Under the pieces are notes generated by a model. It saw nothing but the letters and a program-made list of their open reading frames with translations. It searched no databases and was not told the origin of the DNA. Shown piece after piece: positions 36,240-46,690 of a stretch of 64,000 bases of DNA. The position numbers and the translations under genes were made by a program. The stretch's first letter is position 1, and each line of letters begins with the position of its first letter. Source of the DNA: Datisca glomerata (Eukaryota; Streptophyta; Magnoliopsida; Cucurbitales; Datiscaceae); assembly GCA_003255025.1 (NCBI GenBank), contig QANY01002366.1:1185509-1249508 (forward strand), in the 5' to 3' direction.

Positions 36240-37764
36240 AATGTCGAATCACAAAAAGATTTTGATGTTAGTTACTATAAATTCGTTCATGAGGTGGAGA
36301 CCGGCTAAAAGCGATTCATATTCTACCTCATTATTTGATGCTTGGAAACCAAAATATAAGACCTGCTCAAAGGTCTCACCGTGTAGAGTTTGTACCATGA
36401 CTCTCGTTCCTGCTCCCCGATAATTGGAGGCTCAATCTACAAATAAGGTCCATGTCTCCTATTTGGGCTCCATTTTCGATGGATCATGCTGTCCATCTTC
36501 ATTGGTGAATTCGGTAATGAAATCTGCTAGAACTTGTGCCTTAATCGTATTATGTTGTACATAACAGATGTCATATCCTCCAAGCTCAACCTTCCACTTT
36601 GCAATCCTACCAGTCATCTCCGAAGAATTTAGAAGTCTCCTTAAGGGGAATTCCAATACCACATTGATCATATGCGTTTGGAAGTGATGTCTTCATTTCC
36701 TTGTGGCAACAATCAATGCTAACACCAATTTCTCCATTTTTTCGTACCTTATTTTCACAGCCACAAGACTTCTGCTAACAAAATGGACCAACCTCTTCTA
36801 TCTCCCATCTTTCCTGACCAACGCCGCACTAACAACCATTTCTAAAACTGCAAGGTCAAGAAAGAGTTCTTCGCCACGTAATAGTTTAGTTAGCAATGAG
36901 GGAGAGGCCGAGTACTACTTAAATTTTTATAGTGCTTCTTCACATTCTCCGTCCCACTGTTGCTCTGAATTCTTCTTCAGTTTCACGAAAAATGGCATGC
37001 ATTTATCAGCTAATCTGGCCAGGAATCTATCTAGCGCGACCAATTTTCCTGTTAAGTTTTGAATCTCCTTCTTTTTCTGGGGTGACTTAATTGCCATGAT
37101 TCCCTTGATTTGATCAGGAATTACTTCAATTCCTTGGTGGTTGACCAGGTGTCCAAGACACTTTCCCATCGCCACTCCAAAAGTATACTTTTTGTGGATT
37201 TAACTTCACATTACTCATTCTGAGGGTGAAGAATGCTTATTTTAAATTAGAGATGAGGTTCGTTCTCTTCTCTGCCTTGACAAGCATATCATCGACATAG
37301 ACCTCCATTGTCTTTCCAATCTATTTTTCAAAAAAAAATATTGACTTGTCATTGATATGTTGCCCCTACATTTTTTAAATTAAACGGTATCACAGTTAGC
37401 AAAATGTTCCAAAATTAGTAATAAAGGATGAATTCTCTTGATCAGATTGGAACATTTTCACCTGGTTATTATTGGAGTGCGCTTCCAATAAGCTTAAAAG
37501 TTTGTATCCAGATGTCGCATCCACCATCTAATTAGTTCTCGGTAACGGGTAATCATCCTTCGAGCAGGCCTTATTCAAATCTGTGAAATATACACAGATT
37601 CTCCACTTTCTATTCTTCTTCTTTACCATGACAACATTTGTCAACCCTTTTGGGTAGCTGACTTCTCTGATGAACCCAGCTTCAAGTAAGTTTTTTACCT
37701 CCTCCTTTATGGTTTCTTTTCTTTCAGGTGCAAAGGATCTCTTCTTATATTTCATAGGTTTCAC
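36240..37764 (-). pseudogene. Gypsy-1 reverse transcriptase and RNase H
   Basis: The RT opening at 37,528-37,764 reads IKEEVKNLLEAGFIREVSYP, then RKWRICVYFTDLNKACSKDD, then YPLPR. Later RT/connection text lies at 36,927-37,175 (GHLVNHQGIEVIPDQIKGI, LTGKLVALDRFLARLADKC). RNase H follows at 36,240-36,671 (VELGGYDICYVQHNTIKAQV, ADFITEF, FVD.ASNYRGAGTRVMVQ, FGFQASNNEVEYESLLAGL). Stops interrupt the frames between the pieces, and the part that should carry YVDD is decayed. Confidence 0.85.
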
Positions 37765-38166
37765 AAAAGGATCTATGTTTAGTTTTATGACAAATTAATT
37801 CTTCATTAATATATGGCATCTCAGCTAGTTTGGTTGCAAAGATGTTGACGTTGTCTCTGAGAAACTCTGTGCTTCGGTCAATTCTTCACCTGTATTGGTC
37901 ATTTTTCCATTTCCAATGTCAATGGATTATGTTCTAGTTGCAACCTCATACCTCAGATTTCTCTCGCCCGGCTCATCTTCATTTAATTGCTATTTGTCAG
38001 CTATCCATTTCTCGTTGTTGTGAACGGGCACATCTTTCTTCCTCGTGGAATTAAGAGCAGGTACTGTGCAACATCATGCTGCAGCCTGATCTCCTTTAAT
38101 CATTCGTACTCACTGTGGTGACGGGTACTTTAGCATTTCATAATACATGGACGGGACAACCTTCAT

Positions 38167-38391
38167 TTAATGGATCCACATTCTTCCCAATTTCGCATTG
38201 TAGGGTGACAGTATGTCAATCACCACGAAATCTGTGATGTGGTTGAACGGGTTCGCATGCACAGGAAGCGACGAGATTCCCTCAAAGTAAGTTATGGTCC
38301 CATTGAAACTAACGAGTGGTTTTCTAGTACTACAGAGTTTAGGAGCATCTATCGCCATTTTTTCTAGTGTTGATCGATGGAGGATATTCAC
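38167..38391 (-). pseudogene. Gypsy-1 aspartic protease region
   Basis: Minus-strand ORF with MNILHRSTLEKMAID, the substrate-fold segment LPVHANPFNHITDFVVIDI, then SPYNAKLGRMWIH. This is the C-terminal two-thirds of a retropepsin-like domain. The catalytic DSG triad should lie just upstream (right) and is decayed. Confidence 0.75.
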
Positions 38392-38699
38392 AACAATCCC
38401 ATCATCAATCAGGACGCTTCACAATAAACAGTTATTTATCTGAATGGTAATTACCAATGCATCATTGTGTCTGTCATATCGCCTGTTGTATTTATCAAAA
38501 TAATTGGGACACCATCACTATTTGATTCTTCTGGCCCTTCATTCACTTCGAGAATTGGCTTTTTACAATATATTTTTCTTTATTTTCTTGAGGTGCAATC
38601 GTGTTCCGTGAGATCTATGATCGTATCCATGATTCTCAGTTGCTCTTTTTCCTCGAGGCGTTCTTCGTTCCTATCCTTTTGGGGTTGACCTCTTCTATC

Positions 38700-39600
38700 A
38701 ACAAATTCCTTCAAATATCCTTGCTACACAAGCATTCGATGTAGTTCTTCAACTTGTAGTAGTCTCTAGTGTAATGGCTAGCGCTTCAGTGATAAGAACA
38801 GAACTAGTTTGTGTCCCTTTCATTTGGCTCCTTGGCAAGGGGAGCTGGCCTCCTTAAATAGGGTTTATCCTGGATGGTCTCCAGAATTTGGTTGACTGGG
38901 ATGGTCAGAGGGGTGTAGACTTTCTCCCTCGGGTGGACCTAACCAGCCAGCCTTGGTCTCTTCTCAGCTTCATTTCCCCTTTCGTCTATCTTCCATGCCT
39001 TCTTAACCCCATGTTTTCCTGTTCTGGAATTTCCCTTGTTCTGATGTTGGCTAGGGTTCCGTTGTTCTATTAATTTCTGCATGCTTTTCTTTTCTTCCTT
39101 CAGGGTTATATACGTTTGTCCCTTGAGGAAAGTCTCTTCCATAGTAAGTGGTTTGTTCTTGGATAGATCCTTAGAAAAAGGTGAATTTAGATCCAACCCC
39201 CGTCTTAACACTAGCCGTGCCACATGATCGTCACAATTTTCAACTTTTGTCATCTCATCTTTAAAATGATGGGTGTAATCTCTTAGAGATTCGCCCTTCT
39301 TTATTGCAATTGTCAATAGATATTTTGAGTCCTCCAAAAACACATAAGACATTCTAGCAAAATTATCAATTGAACACAGGGGTAGAGAATGATACCATTA
39401 CAATGCGTTTTTTGTGTAGTCTCATTGGAAACATCATGCACATATGCTCATCCTTATGTTGATATAGCACCATTACTTGTCTGAAATGACGTAAGTGGTC
39501 TATAGGATCCGTTTTCCCTTCGTAACACTTAAATTTAGGGGAAATGAATTTCTTCGGCCTTTTGGCTGCCAAAATCTAGGGGCACCAAGGGATCGTGTTA
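38700..39600 (-). pseudogene. Gypsy-1 gag
   Basis: Two minus-strand frames: 39,366-39,572 (FISPKFKCYEGKTDPIDHLR, HFRQVMVLYQHKDEHMCMMFP) and 38,939-39,352 (LTIAIKKGESLRDYTHHFKD, EMTKVENCDDHVARLVLRRG). They match the retrotransposon gag domain of Tat-type gypsy elements. A frame shift lies between them near 39,360 and the knuckle region to 38,700 is full of stops. From 39,600 to 40,130 decayed N-terminal gag or leader continues. Confidence 0.8.
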
Positions 39601-40129
39601 GATTTTCCAGATTTGCCACCCCAGCGGCACCCAGCTTCCTCATCTATTGCATCTTCCTTTCCAGAATTTCTCCATTGCTCATTCTGTCATCAATTCCGCT
39701 GGGCCATTCTCGTATGTCCCCTCCTTCCCATAATCACGAGAACTGATTTCTGGTTCATTTCGATGGACATTCTAACTCGCATCCAGATTTGGCTGCCTGA
39801 CAATCCGTTCCCTCCGTTCTCCATCTCGCATGTTGTCATTCTCCCGTTCTCCGGCTACGTCCTCTGACTTGCCTCCATTCTAGTCTCTACCACATCATGT
39901 TATAAGGCTGTAATATGTTCTTAATCATCTTACCATGCATTATGTAATGCTTCACTATTGTCGGTCTCCATGCTCTGCATCCTTGTCATAATGATTTGGA
40001 TCATATCTTGTACTCATGTGCGCTGAGCAAGTTGGTTAATTGGGTTGTTGGCAGTGTTGGTGTCATTTCCCATTCTCGTGCAACGTGAGATCTGGTTCGA
40101 GGCATTTTGGATCGCAACCTTGAGTTCAA

Positions 40130-40440
40130 CTCTCAATGAAAGCACCAAAATCTAAAAAAAAATCCTCACACTAAAAAATAAGAAAAAGAATGAGAGAGAA
40201 AGAATAAAAATAATGTGGATGTTATTGCTTGATTATTAAATGCTCCATTGGGGTTACAATTAGCCTCTATTTATAGACTTTCAAATGATTAAATAGAATC
40301 TAATTGAGTTTAACTAATTCCACAAAAAATGTGGTAACAGAATATTTGATAAGATTTAGTCTATCACTATCAACAACCAAATTGATCTCACTTGTCCGAT
40401 CAAATCAACGACCATTATTTCTTCTCCCGCATTACCACAT
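40130..40440 (-). repeat. Gypsy-1 5' LTR/leader junction (LTR extent uncertain)
   Basis: On the minus strand a TATA box (TATAAATA at 40,268-40,275) is followed about 100 bp later by an A/T-rich segment and the phrase GGTGCTTTCATTGAGAG (plus 40,130-40,146), a leader seen in many plant Tat-type gypsy elements just after the LTR. Neither LTR border could be fixed because the partner LTR is missing. U3 sequence may extend to about 40,690. Confidence 0.5.
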
Positions 40441-40739
40441 TAGTTATCTTTGAGCTTTCTTCTGATTGATCTTTTCGTGAGGGCATGGCAAAGATAGGAT
40501 TTATTCCCGTTCACCATGACCACGTGTGACGCCATCAGCAGCCAACGAAACTGCAACCACGAGCGGCATTGTCTACATCCATTGAGACCGTGAGCACCTT
40601 CTTCGGCATCCAATGAGACCATGACTATGAGTGCCACCGTATGCATCCAACAAAACTTCAAGAACCACTTTGGGGATTACATGTACTTCCATTAAGTTTT
40701 GCTGATTTTGAAGATTACTTTTTATTTTTACTGTTTGTA

Positions 40740-40965
40740 AAGGGTTAATCTTCTCTACTTAACTACAATTTAAGAATGAAGTAAAGATAAATTTAAGAGG
40801 TAAGCTAATGAATGCAGAGTAATGAGAGAGATTCAATCATCGAGTAAATAGCTTGTATTCATTGCCCTTTCTTTGATACAAATGATGGTATTTATAGGCC
40901 TTGTTCTCATGGTCGTTTTACAGAGATCAGGTAGGAATCTACACTGCATTACCTATTCATTAAAA
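40740..40965 (-). repeat. Second LTR-like fragment
   Basis: Minus strand carries a GGCCTATAAATACC TATA region followed by a leader rich in 'tctctctcattactctgcattc'. The layout parallels the gypsy-1 LTR (TATA, then a tcattctctctc stretch), suggesting a solo or truncated LTR of a related gypsy family. No TG/CA ends confirmed. Confidence 0.35.
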
Positions 40966-40999
40966 ACAATACTCATCATCGCCCGCCTTCTTTTTTATC

Positions 41000-41345
41000 G
41001 TTTACGACGGTAGATAGACTACCCATTATGGTAAAACGACAACATGATGGGCTCTCTGCCTCCCATCGTGGTCATTTGTAGCATAAATGATGGGGCAAAC
41101 AAACCCCATCGTATTCTACCCCAAAATATACGAAAACAATGGGGCTTTCAAGCCCCGTCATATTTGTAGAAAGCACAAACTGATGAGGTTTTGAAACCCC
41201 ATCATTTCTATTAAAGTAAAAAACAAGACGAAGGGACACCAAGACCCCGTCATTTTAATACACTACAAAAAATGAGGAGGAATTGAGGCCCCGTCATTTT
41301 GTTTAAGCAAAGCACGATGGGGTAACCATACCTCGTCCTGCTTTG
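41000..41345. repeat. CACTA-2 left subterminal palindrome array
   Basis: About eight hairpin units, roughly 40-50 bp apart, of the form GATGGGG-(5 to 9 bases)-CCCCATC, such as 'gatggggcaaacaaaccccatc' split around a short loop. Spacers are AT-rich and unrelated. The palindromes are conserved while spacers vary, which suggests constraint on the palindrome. Confidence 0.75.
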
Positions 41346-42767
41346 AGACCCTTTTATAATCAAAACCCTAGCTTTTCTTATTCCATCTTCTCCCTATCTC
41401 ATATGCGGTTGTCCCACCATTCTTGTCTCCTTGAGGCACGCGATATCTTCACTTCTCGTCATGTTTTAGCTTCCATCGTCATCTCATATTCCCTCAAAGG
41501 AGTCATCGTCTTCTCCATCGACTCGCTAACTTTTTATTTAGTTTGAAATCTTTTTGTGCTGCCATTGATGTTTATGTCCTATGGTCGGTTTTATCTTCCT
41601 ATTTGTAGAACAAACTTAGTGTCAAGTTTCCATCTTCTATAACATATATAAAAGCACCAAACTTGGAGAAATATTTTTGAACAATAATATCCTTATTGAT
41701 ATTTTAAATTATCTTATTTTTCCATCAATTAATATTGTAGGTCCATCATTTTTTCAATCAAAATTAACTAAGATTTATCATCAAAAGATGAAAAATATTT
41801 TTATATCATTATATAATTGTTCATTATTTCTTGCAAGGACACAAAATAATAAAAATATTACCCCTAATACTTCTCCGGTTCTCCTCCCCTTTAAATCTCT
41901 ACAATTTATGTATTACGTTTTACATTCACTGATTCGACATTGCTCTTGAATTGCACTTAGTTGTTTTATTTACTTCAAATTCATAAATTTTAAATATACT
42001 TTCTCATTTTAATGAGATGTTTTACCAATTGAGAAAGTATATATTCATCACTAACTACTAAATTAATTCATTATGCTAGATTCTACTGGTTAATAAAGTT
42101 TAGATTGATCATTGAAGTCATACCCACAGAATTCAAAAATATTTTCTTCTTTGAACATTTAATTGATTTATTTGAAATATTTAAATATTTATTTATGTTA
42201 AAAACTTTTTAACGATTTACATAACCACGTGCAACGGACATGACATGATAAAAAACTAGTAAATACTAAAGGTGCAACAGCAAGAATAACTTTGAATAAG
42301 GTTGAATCACCATTAAAGACATGTGCCTACCTCAATTAGCGTTAATAGGTGCCACATATAACTCCGACTAACCAATTAAAAGAGAACTTAATAAAATATG
42401 GGTTAATTTTCTATTGATAAACCCAACTTCCACTCCCAAGCCTTGAGAGTTCAGCTTATGGTTGTCGTCTAAATAGAAAATAATAATTGTTTAAATGAAA
42501 AAAAAAACTGAAGACTCTAGGAAATGGAGTTAAAGCAAACACACAATACGAATAATACTCCTTTAGTTTTTCTGTTGCCATTAAGTTAAAAGCAAGCTTG
42601 ATAGAATTGAACAGCTCTAGCACATACCCACTCACCAACCCAAAACACCTCCAATTTCGAAATAAGTCCCACATATCAACAAAAACCTAGTTCATTACCC
42701 TTCTGCTTAATTTTACATTTACTTTTAAGGTAATAATGAGTTTTGCATATCTTTTTATATTCTCAGG

Positions 42768-44338
42768 ATGGATAAATCATGGATGTTTATAGATGGAACA
42801 TCTACAAACTATGACATTGGGTTGAAAATTACCTCAAGTGTGCGTTGGAGCATGGTAATGGCCCTTGTTTCTTATGTTGTCATTGTGTGGAATGTGAGAA
42901 TCTCAAACGTTTCACTTTCACTGAGGTCAGAATTCACTTATTCATTAATGGTATAGATCAAATATATCAAGTATGGGTGTGGCATGGAAGATTAAATAAT
43001 TCTAGAAGAAGAAAAAAAGATGTTTGGTATAAATAAAAGAAAATAGCATTTTCATGTAGATATTGATGATTATGAATGTATGCTAAATATGATTGAAGCA
43101 GTAGAAGATTTTTATTTTGATCATCCTAAGAATTTCTAAAAGATGTTAATGACATTGAGAAGCCTTTGTACCCAAATTGTAAAAAGTTCACAAAATTTTA
43201 TGCGTTAGTGAAGTTTGTTAACTTAAAGGTAAAATATGGATGGAGTTGCATAAGTTTTTTAGATTTATTGGGTGCATTAGAGGAAATGCTTCCAGATGAC
43301 AATCAAATGCATGTTTCATTCTATGAGGCTAAGAAAACCTTGTTTACTTTAGGAATGGAGTGTGAAAAAATACATGCATGTCCTAGTGATTGCATTTTAT
43401 ATAGAAATGAGCATGTAGAAGCAACTGTATGTCCTGTGTGTGGTGTCTCGAGATGGAAAACATCAAAGAATTTGTCGGGGAGAAAAAAGGAGTGCCTGCA
43501 AAGGTGTTATGGTATTTTCCTCCCATACCACGGTTTAAAAGAATGTATAAGAGTAGCCATATTATAGAAAACTTGACATAGCATGCTTATGATAGGGAAA
43601 TATATGGTAAATTATGTCATTCAGCCGATTCTCCATCTTGGAAGTTTATAGACCATAAGTGGCCAGATTTCGCAGTTGAGCCAAGACCTTCGACTAGCTA
43701 CCGCAACAAATAGGATAAATCCATTTAGTTCCCTTAGTAGTAAATATAGTTGTTGGTTTGTTATTATGGTGATTTATAATCTCCCTCCATGGTTGTGCAT
43801 AAAGAGAAAATACATTATGTTAACATTGTTAATAGTTGGTCTAGGAAACTAGAAAATGATATTGGTGTTTATTTCGCACATTTGATTGATGATCTTAAAG
43901 TTCTCTGGGAAGGCGTATGATGCATATCAGGAAGAGAGTTTTACCTTTAAGAGCAGTCTTAATGTGGACAATCAATGATTTTCCTACATATGAAAACTTA
44001 TGTAGATGTAGTGTTAAAGGTTATTATGCTTGTCCAATATGTGCAGAAGATATATATATTCTATTAGGCTAAAACACAGTAAACAAAATGCATATACAGG
44101 ACATAGAATATTTTTACCATTCACATATCCTTATAGAAGGCAAAAAAAGGTATTTGATAATAATCAAGATCTTAGAACAGCTCTAGCACCTTTAAGTGGT
44201 GAAAGATGGATTGCCCAATGTAAAAGTAAATGCATATCTTCTTTGAAAGAAGAATGCGAATTGGCCATTCTCGTTGGAGCTTGTAAATGTAAATGCATGA
44301 AATTATCATTAGTTGCATTTGGTGGATGAAATATAGTA
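42768..44338 (+). pseudogene. CACTA-2 transposase (TNP2-like), N-terminal and central parts
   Basis: Starts with the transposase-associated domain: MDKSWMFIDGTSTNY, CCHCVECENLKRFTF, IYQVWVWHGR (42,768-43,010). The Transposase_21 domain follows at 43,166-43,567 (YPNCKKFTKFYALVKFVNLK, SFYEAKKTLFTLGMECEKIH, ACPSDCILYRNEHVEATVCP, VCGVSRWK). The stretch 43,570-44,020 is recognisable only in pieces (IYNLPPWLCIKRKYIMLTLL). Then 44,030-44,329 gives GHRIFLPFTYPYRRQKKVFD, NNQDLRTALAPLSGE. Many stops and frame changes; inactive. Confidence 0.88.
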
Positions 44339-44874
44339 TATATGATTAATTTTCGATCTTGAGTTATTAGTATTATATGATTTGCGTATTCCTTGCTCTA
44401 TTAATTAGTTGGCCATCCTTATGAATTATCTGCCTCAATAAACAAAGATCAACAGCAACAATGGTGAGTTCTTTTGCAGATTCGATGTAGATCTTCTGTG
44501 TTTTCTTTTTTTCCAAGGAAATCTAAACTTTGAATATTCTTTCTAAGGCGATCTCTTTTTGTTTCTTCTCGTGATGCTTATTGTTGCAAGATTTTAATTG
44601 AATGTTTTCTATTGGTCTTACTAATATAAGTGAAGTATTCGAGAAAGCTAGACAACCCCACCAAGTGTGAGTTTGGAGAAGGTTTGTATGGGTATACTTC
44701 TTTGTCATGGTGGTATACTTCTTTCTTGAATATGCATAATTTGTTTGGTCGAAAATGATACTTGGACTTATACAGTGCGGCAAAGTAACATGTGGTAGAC
44801 TTGTTCAAGAAAAGTGAGATGCCATGTAACGCTGAGATTTTTTATTTATGTAGTGTTTGTTTTCTGAAACTCTG

Positions 44875-45842
44875 TACTACTACAAAAATTGTTTATTAAG
44901 CAATTAACTAGACATGAGATGTATCATAATAACGAAGTTGAGAATAATGATAATAAAGAACTAAGGATATTAGTCAATATGATGGTATGTCTTTTCATTA
45001 TACAATGAACTATATATTTGATTACTTTATGTTTTTTATGTAATTCTACAAAATCAATTAGTGTGCTTAAAAATATGCAATGTTATTTTCTCAAAGTATA
45101 AAATGGTGATGTGAGCAATGTAAAATTATCTTAAAGTTATTGTCTTATTCTATAAAATGCAGGATGCACAATCTCTCGAAGGTTTTCAACATGACATCAA
45201 ATTTTGAAGAGTTAAGTAGTGGAACTGTGAAGTTATTTTGTAGCGTATGTGAAACTTTTAGATGTTTTTTGTTTTTTGAATAGCATGTTGTACTAATAGA
45301 CTAAGTACTAATACTTTTGGATGATAATTATGGCTGATACTTGTAGAGAATATTTTGTGAAAATGATATGATGTTTGAATGCCTTTTAGTCTAGTAATGT
45401 ATTAATTTTGAATGTTTAAATATGTACATAAACATATGCATATAAATTGATTGTAAAAATAGAGTATTTATAAAATGCCAGGAAAATATCTTTATAAGAG
45501 GCAGAATTTATAACCAAAAATTATATCAATGAGATTCAAAAAATCTTATGGTATCAGATTTAATAGGATACAAAAATATTTGTGAATATTAATTCATGAG
45601 AATTATAAACACTTGTTGAATAAAAGTAACAGGAGTCGTAAAATCTCATTAAACAACGTTCTACAGGAGATGAAAAATCCCGTAAAAAGTGAGATACCGC
45701 AGGGGTCTTCACAGGAGGCGTTGCGCCTCACGAAAAACATAGACTTTTAATATGAGGGGCTGTCACAGGCACTGCATGATCCCTGTGGATTACTTTTCAT
45801 CGATATTCACCTCTTGTAGAATGTCATTTTTCTTGTAGTATG
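44875..45842. mobile_element. Possible small nested CACTA-like element
   Basis: The left edge TACTACTACAAAAATTG and, read inward from the right, CATACTACAAGAAAAATG resemble CACTA termini. Palindromic stretches ('gaggcgttgcgcctc') near the right side are like subterminal arrays. The segment separates two parts of the CACTA-2 transposase. No 3-bp target duplication was found and both termini have changed first bases. Confidence 0.35.
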
Positions 45843-45920
45843 TTTAGGCTTTTATTGTTTAAATATGACTAGCCTGAGAATAGTAATGAGATCAAAGGTT
45901 ATGATCTTTGATTTACATTA

Positions 45921-46217
45921 GTTGATCTTGCAAGATTAAGTTACAAAAATTAGCCTTTTATTTTGGCTTCGCAAGCAAAATAAGTTTTTTATGTCGAAGA
46001 TCCACAAGATCTAAGATGGTTAGTTGTCTTATCTTCCACTCAAAGAGAATATCATAAAAGTATTGTTGATGATGATATAGGTGATATATTATTATATTGT
46101 TATTTGTTTGTAAAAGAGATACCTTCAGTCGAAACATTTGACGTAGATGGTGAAAATTTGGTTACGTATGTTCAACCAAATGACGAAAACACTGTAATTA
46201 TTGAAGATACTACATGT
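45921..46217 (+). pseudogene. CACTA-2 transposase C-terminal region (DUF4216)
   Basis: Plus strand reads VDLARLSYKN, a stop, PFILASQAK, a stop, then VFYVEDPQDLRWLVVLSSTQ, REYHKSIVDDDIGDILLY and VETFDVDGENLVTYV. This is the DUF4216-type end found in plant TNP2-like CACTA transposases. Two in-frame stops. It ends where the CACTA-3 terminus starts. Confidence 0.82.
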
Positions 46218-46329
46218 CATTACAACAATTAAGTTTAGTTATAGCACCATACCACCGCGTTTTGGTCCAAAATGCAATAAAAACCCAAAAAGTGTGGAGT
46301 GAATTTTTCACCCAGCCCCAATCTCGCAT

Positions 46330-46690
46330 CTCTCTTACCAAACGAAAAGTTCCTGCAAACCCGCGTCTCTCTTTCAGCACAGTAGCTCTCTGTTTCTCTC
46401 GATCCTGAAGCTCCCTAACGAGCTCTCTCGAAGCTCACCAATGAGCTCTTTCATAGTAGCTCTCTCTCTCTCTCTCTAGATCTCAAAGCTCACTAGAGTC
46501 TCACCAACGAGCTCTCTTAAAACTCACAATGAGCTTGCTCGAAGCTCGCTCCCGAGAATATCTCTATCTCAGCTATCTCTCTTGTGAATCTCTCTCAGAG
46601 ATCTCTCAGCTTCATCACAGGTTTCTCTCAGGGAATCTCACTCTCTCAGCTTTTTCCTACTTCAATTTTATAGCTCATAATAGAGGTAAG
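46330..46690 (+). other. Leader-like CT-rich region in CACTA-3
   Basis: A run of 'gctctctc' repeats (including a (CT)n at 46,460-46,480) followed by a plausible donor site at 46,684 (agag|gtaaga). This looks like a plant 5' UTR with first intron and may be captured promoter-proximal host sequence or the element's own transcript start. Part of the following intron (about 46,730-46,800) recurs as a diverged copy at about 48,130-48,210. Confidence 0.4.

Larger units (their letters stand above)
36090..40440 (-). mobile_element. Gypsy-1: Ty3/gypsy element (Tat-like), 3'-truncated
   Basis: Minus-strand order from right to left: LTR-like sequence with TATA box, leader, gag, protease, RT, and RNase H ending near 36,240. 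Integrase and 3' LTR are missing, the left side joining LINE-2. The RT text and the leader phrase GGTGCTTTCATTGAGAG resemble plant Tat-lineage elements. Classification is by motif recognition. Confidence 0.8.
40985..46217 (+). mobile_element. CACTA-2: CACTA element with TNP2-type transposase remnant (borders uncertain)
   Basis: Left palindrome array (41,000-41,345), then a leader, then a plus-strand TNP2-like transposase in decayed exons (42,768-44,338 and 45,921-46,217). Terminal inverted repeats were not identified on either side. The right border is set by the apparent start of CACTA-3, which sits in the transposase C-terminal coding sequence. Confidence 0.65.

Noticed and set aside
41261..41277. 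CACTACAAAAAATGAGG as a CACTA terminus
   Set aside because: It falls in an AT-rich spacer of the palindrome array, with array units continuing on both sides, and no matching TSD was seen. It is most likely a chance match.
41000..41345. CRISPR-like array (regular short repeats with unique spacers)
   Set aside because: Repeats are small palindromes of variable sequence, spacers are AT-rich and unequal, and the context is a plant CACTA element. No cas genes.
42203..42260. Second Helitron 3' end (imperfect stem, then CTAG, then T)
   Set aside because: The stem has two mismatches in seven pairs and the distance to CTAG is about 20 bases, so it is too weak to call.
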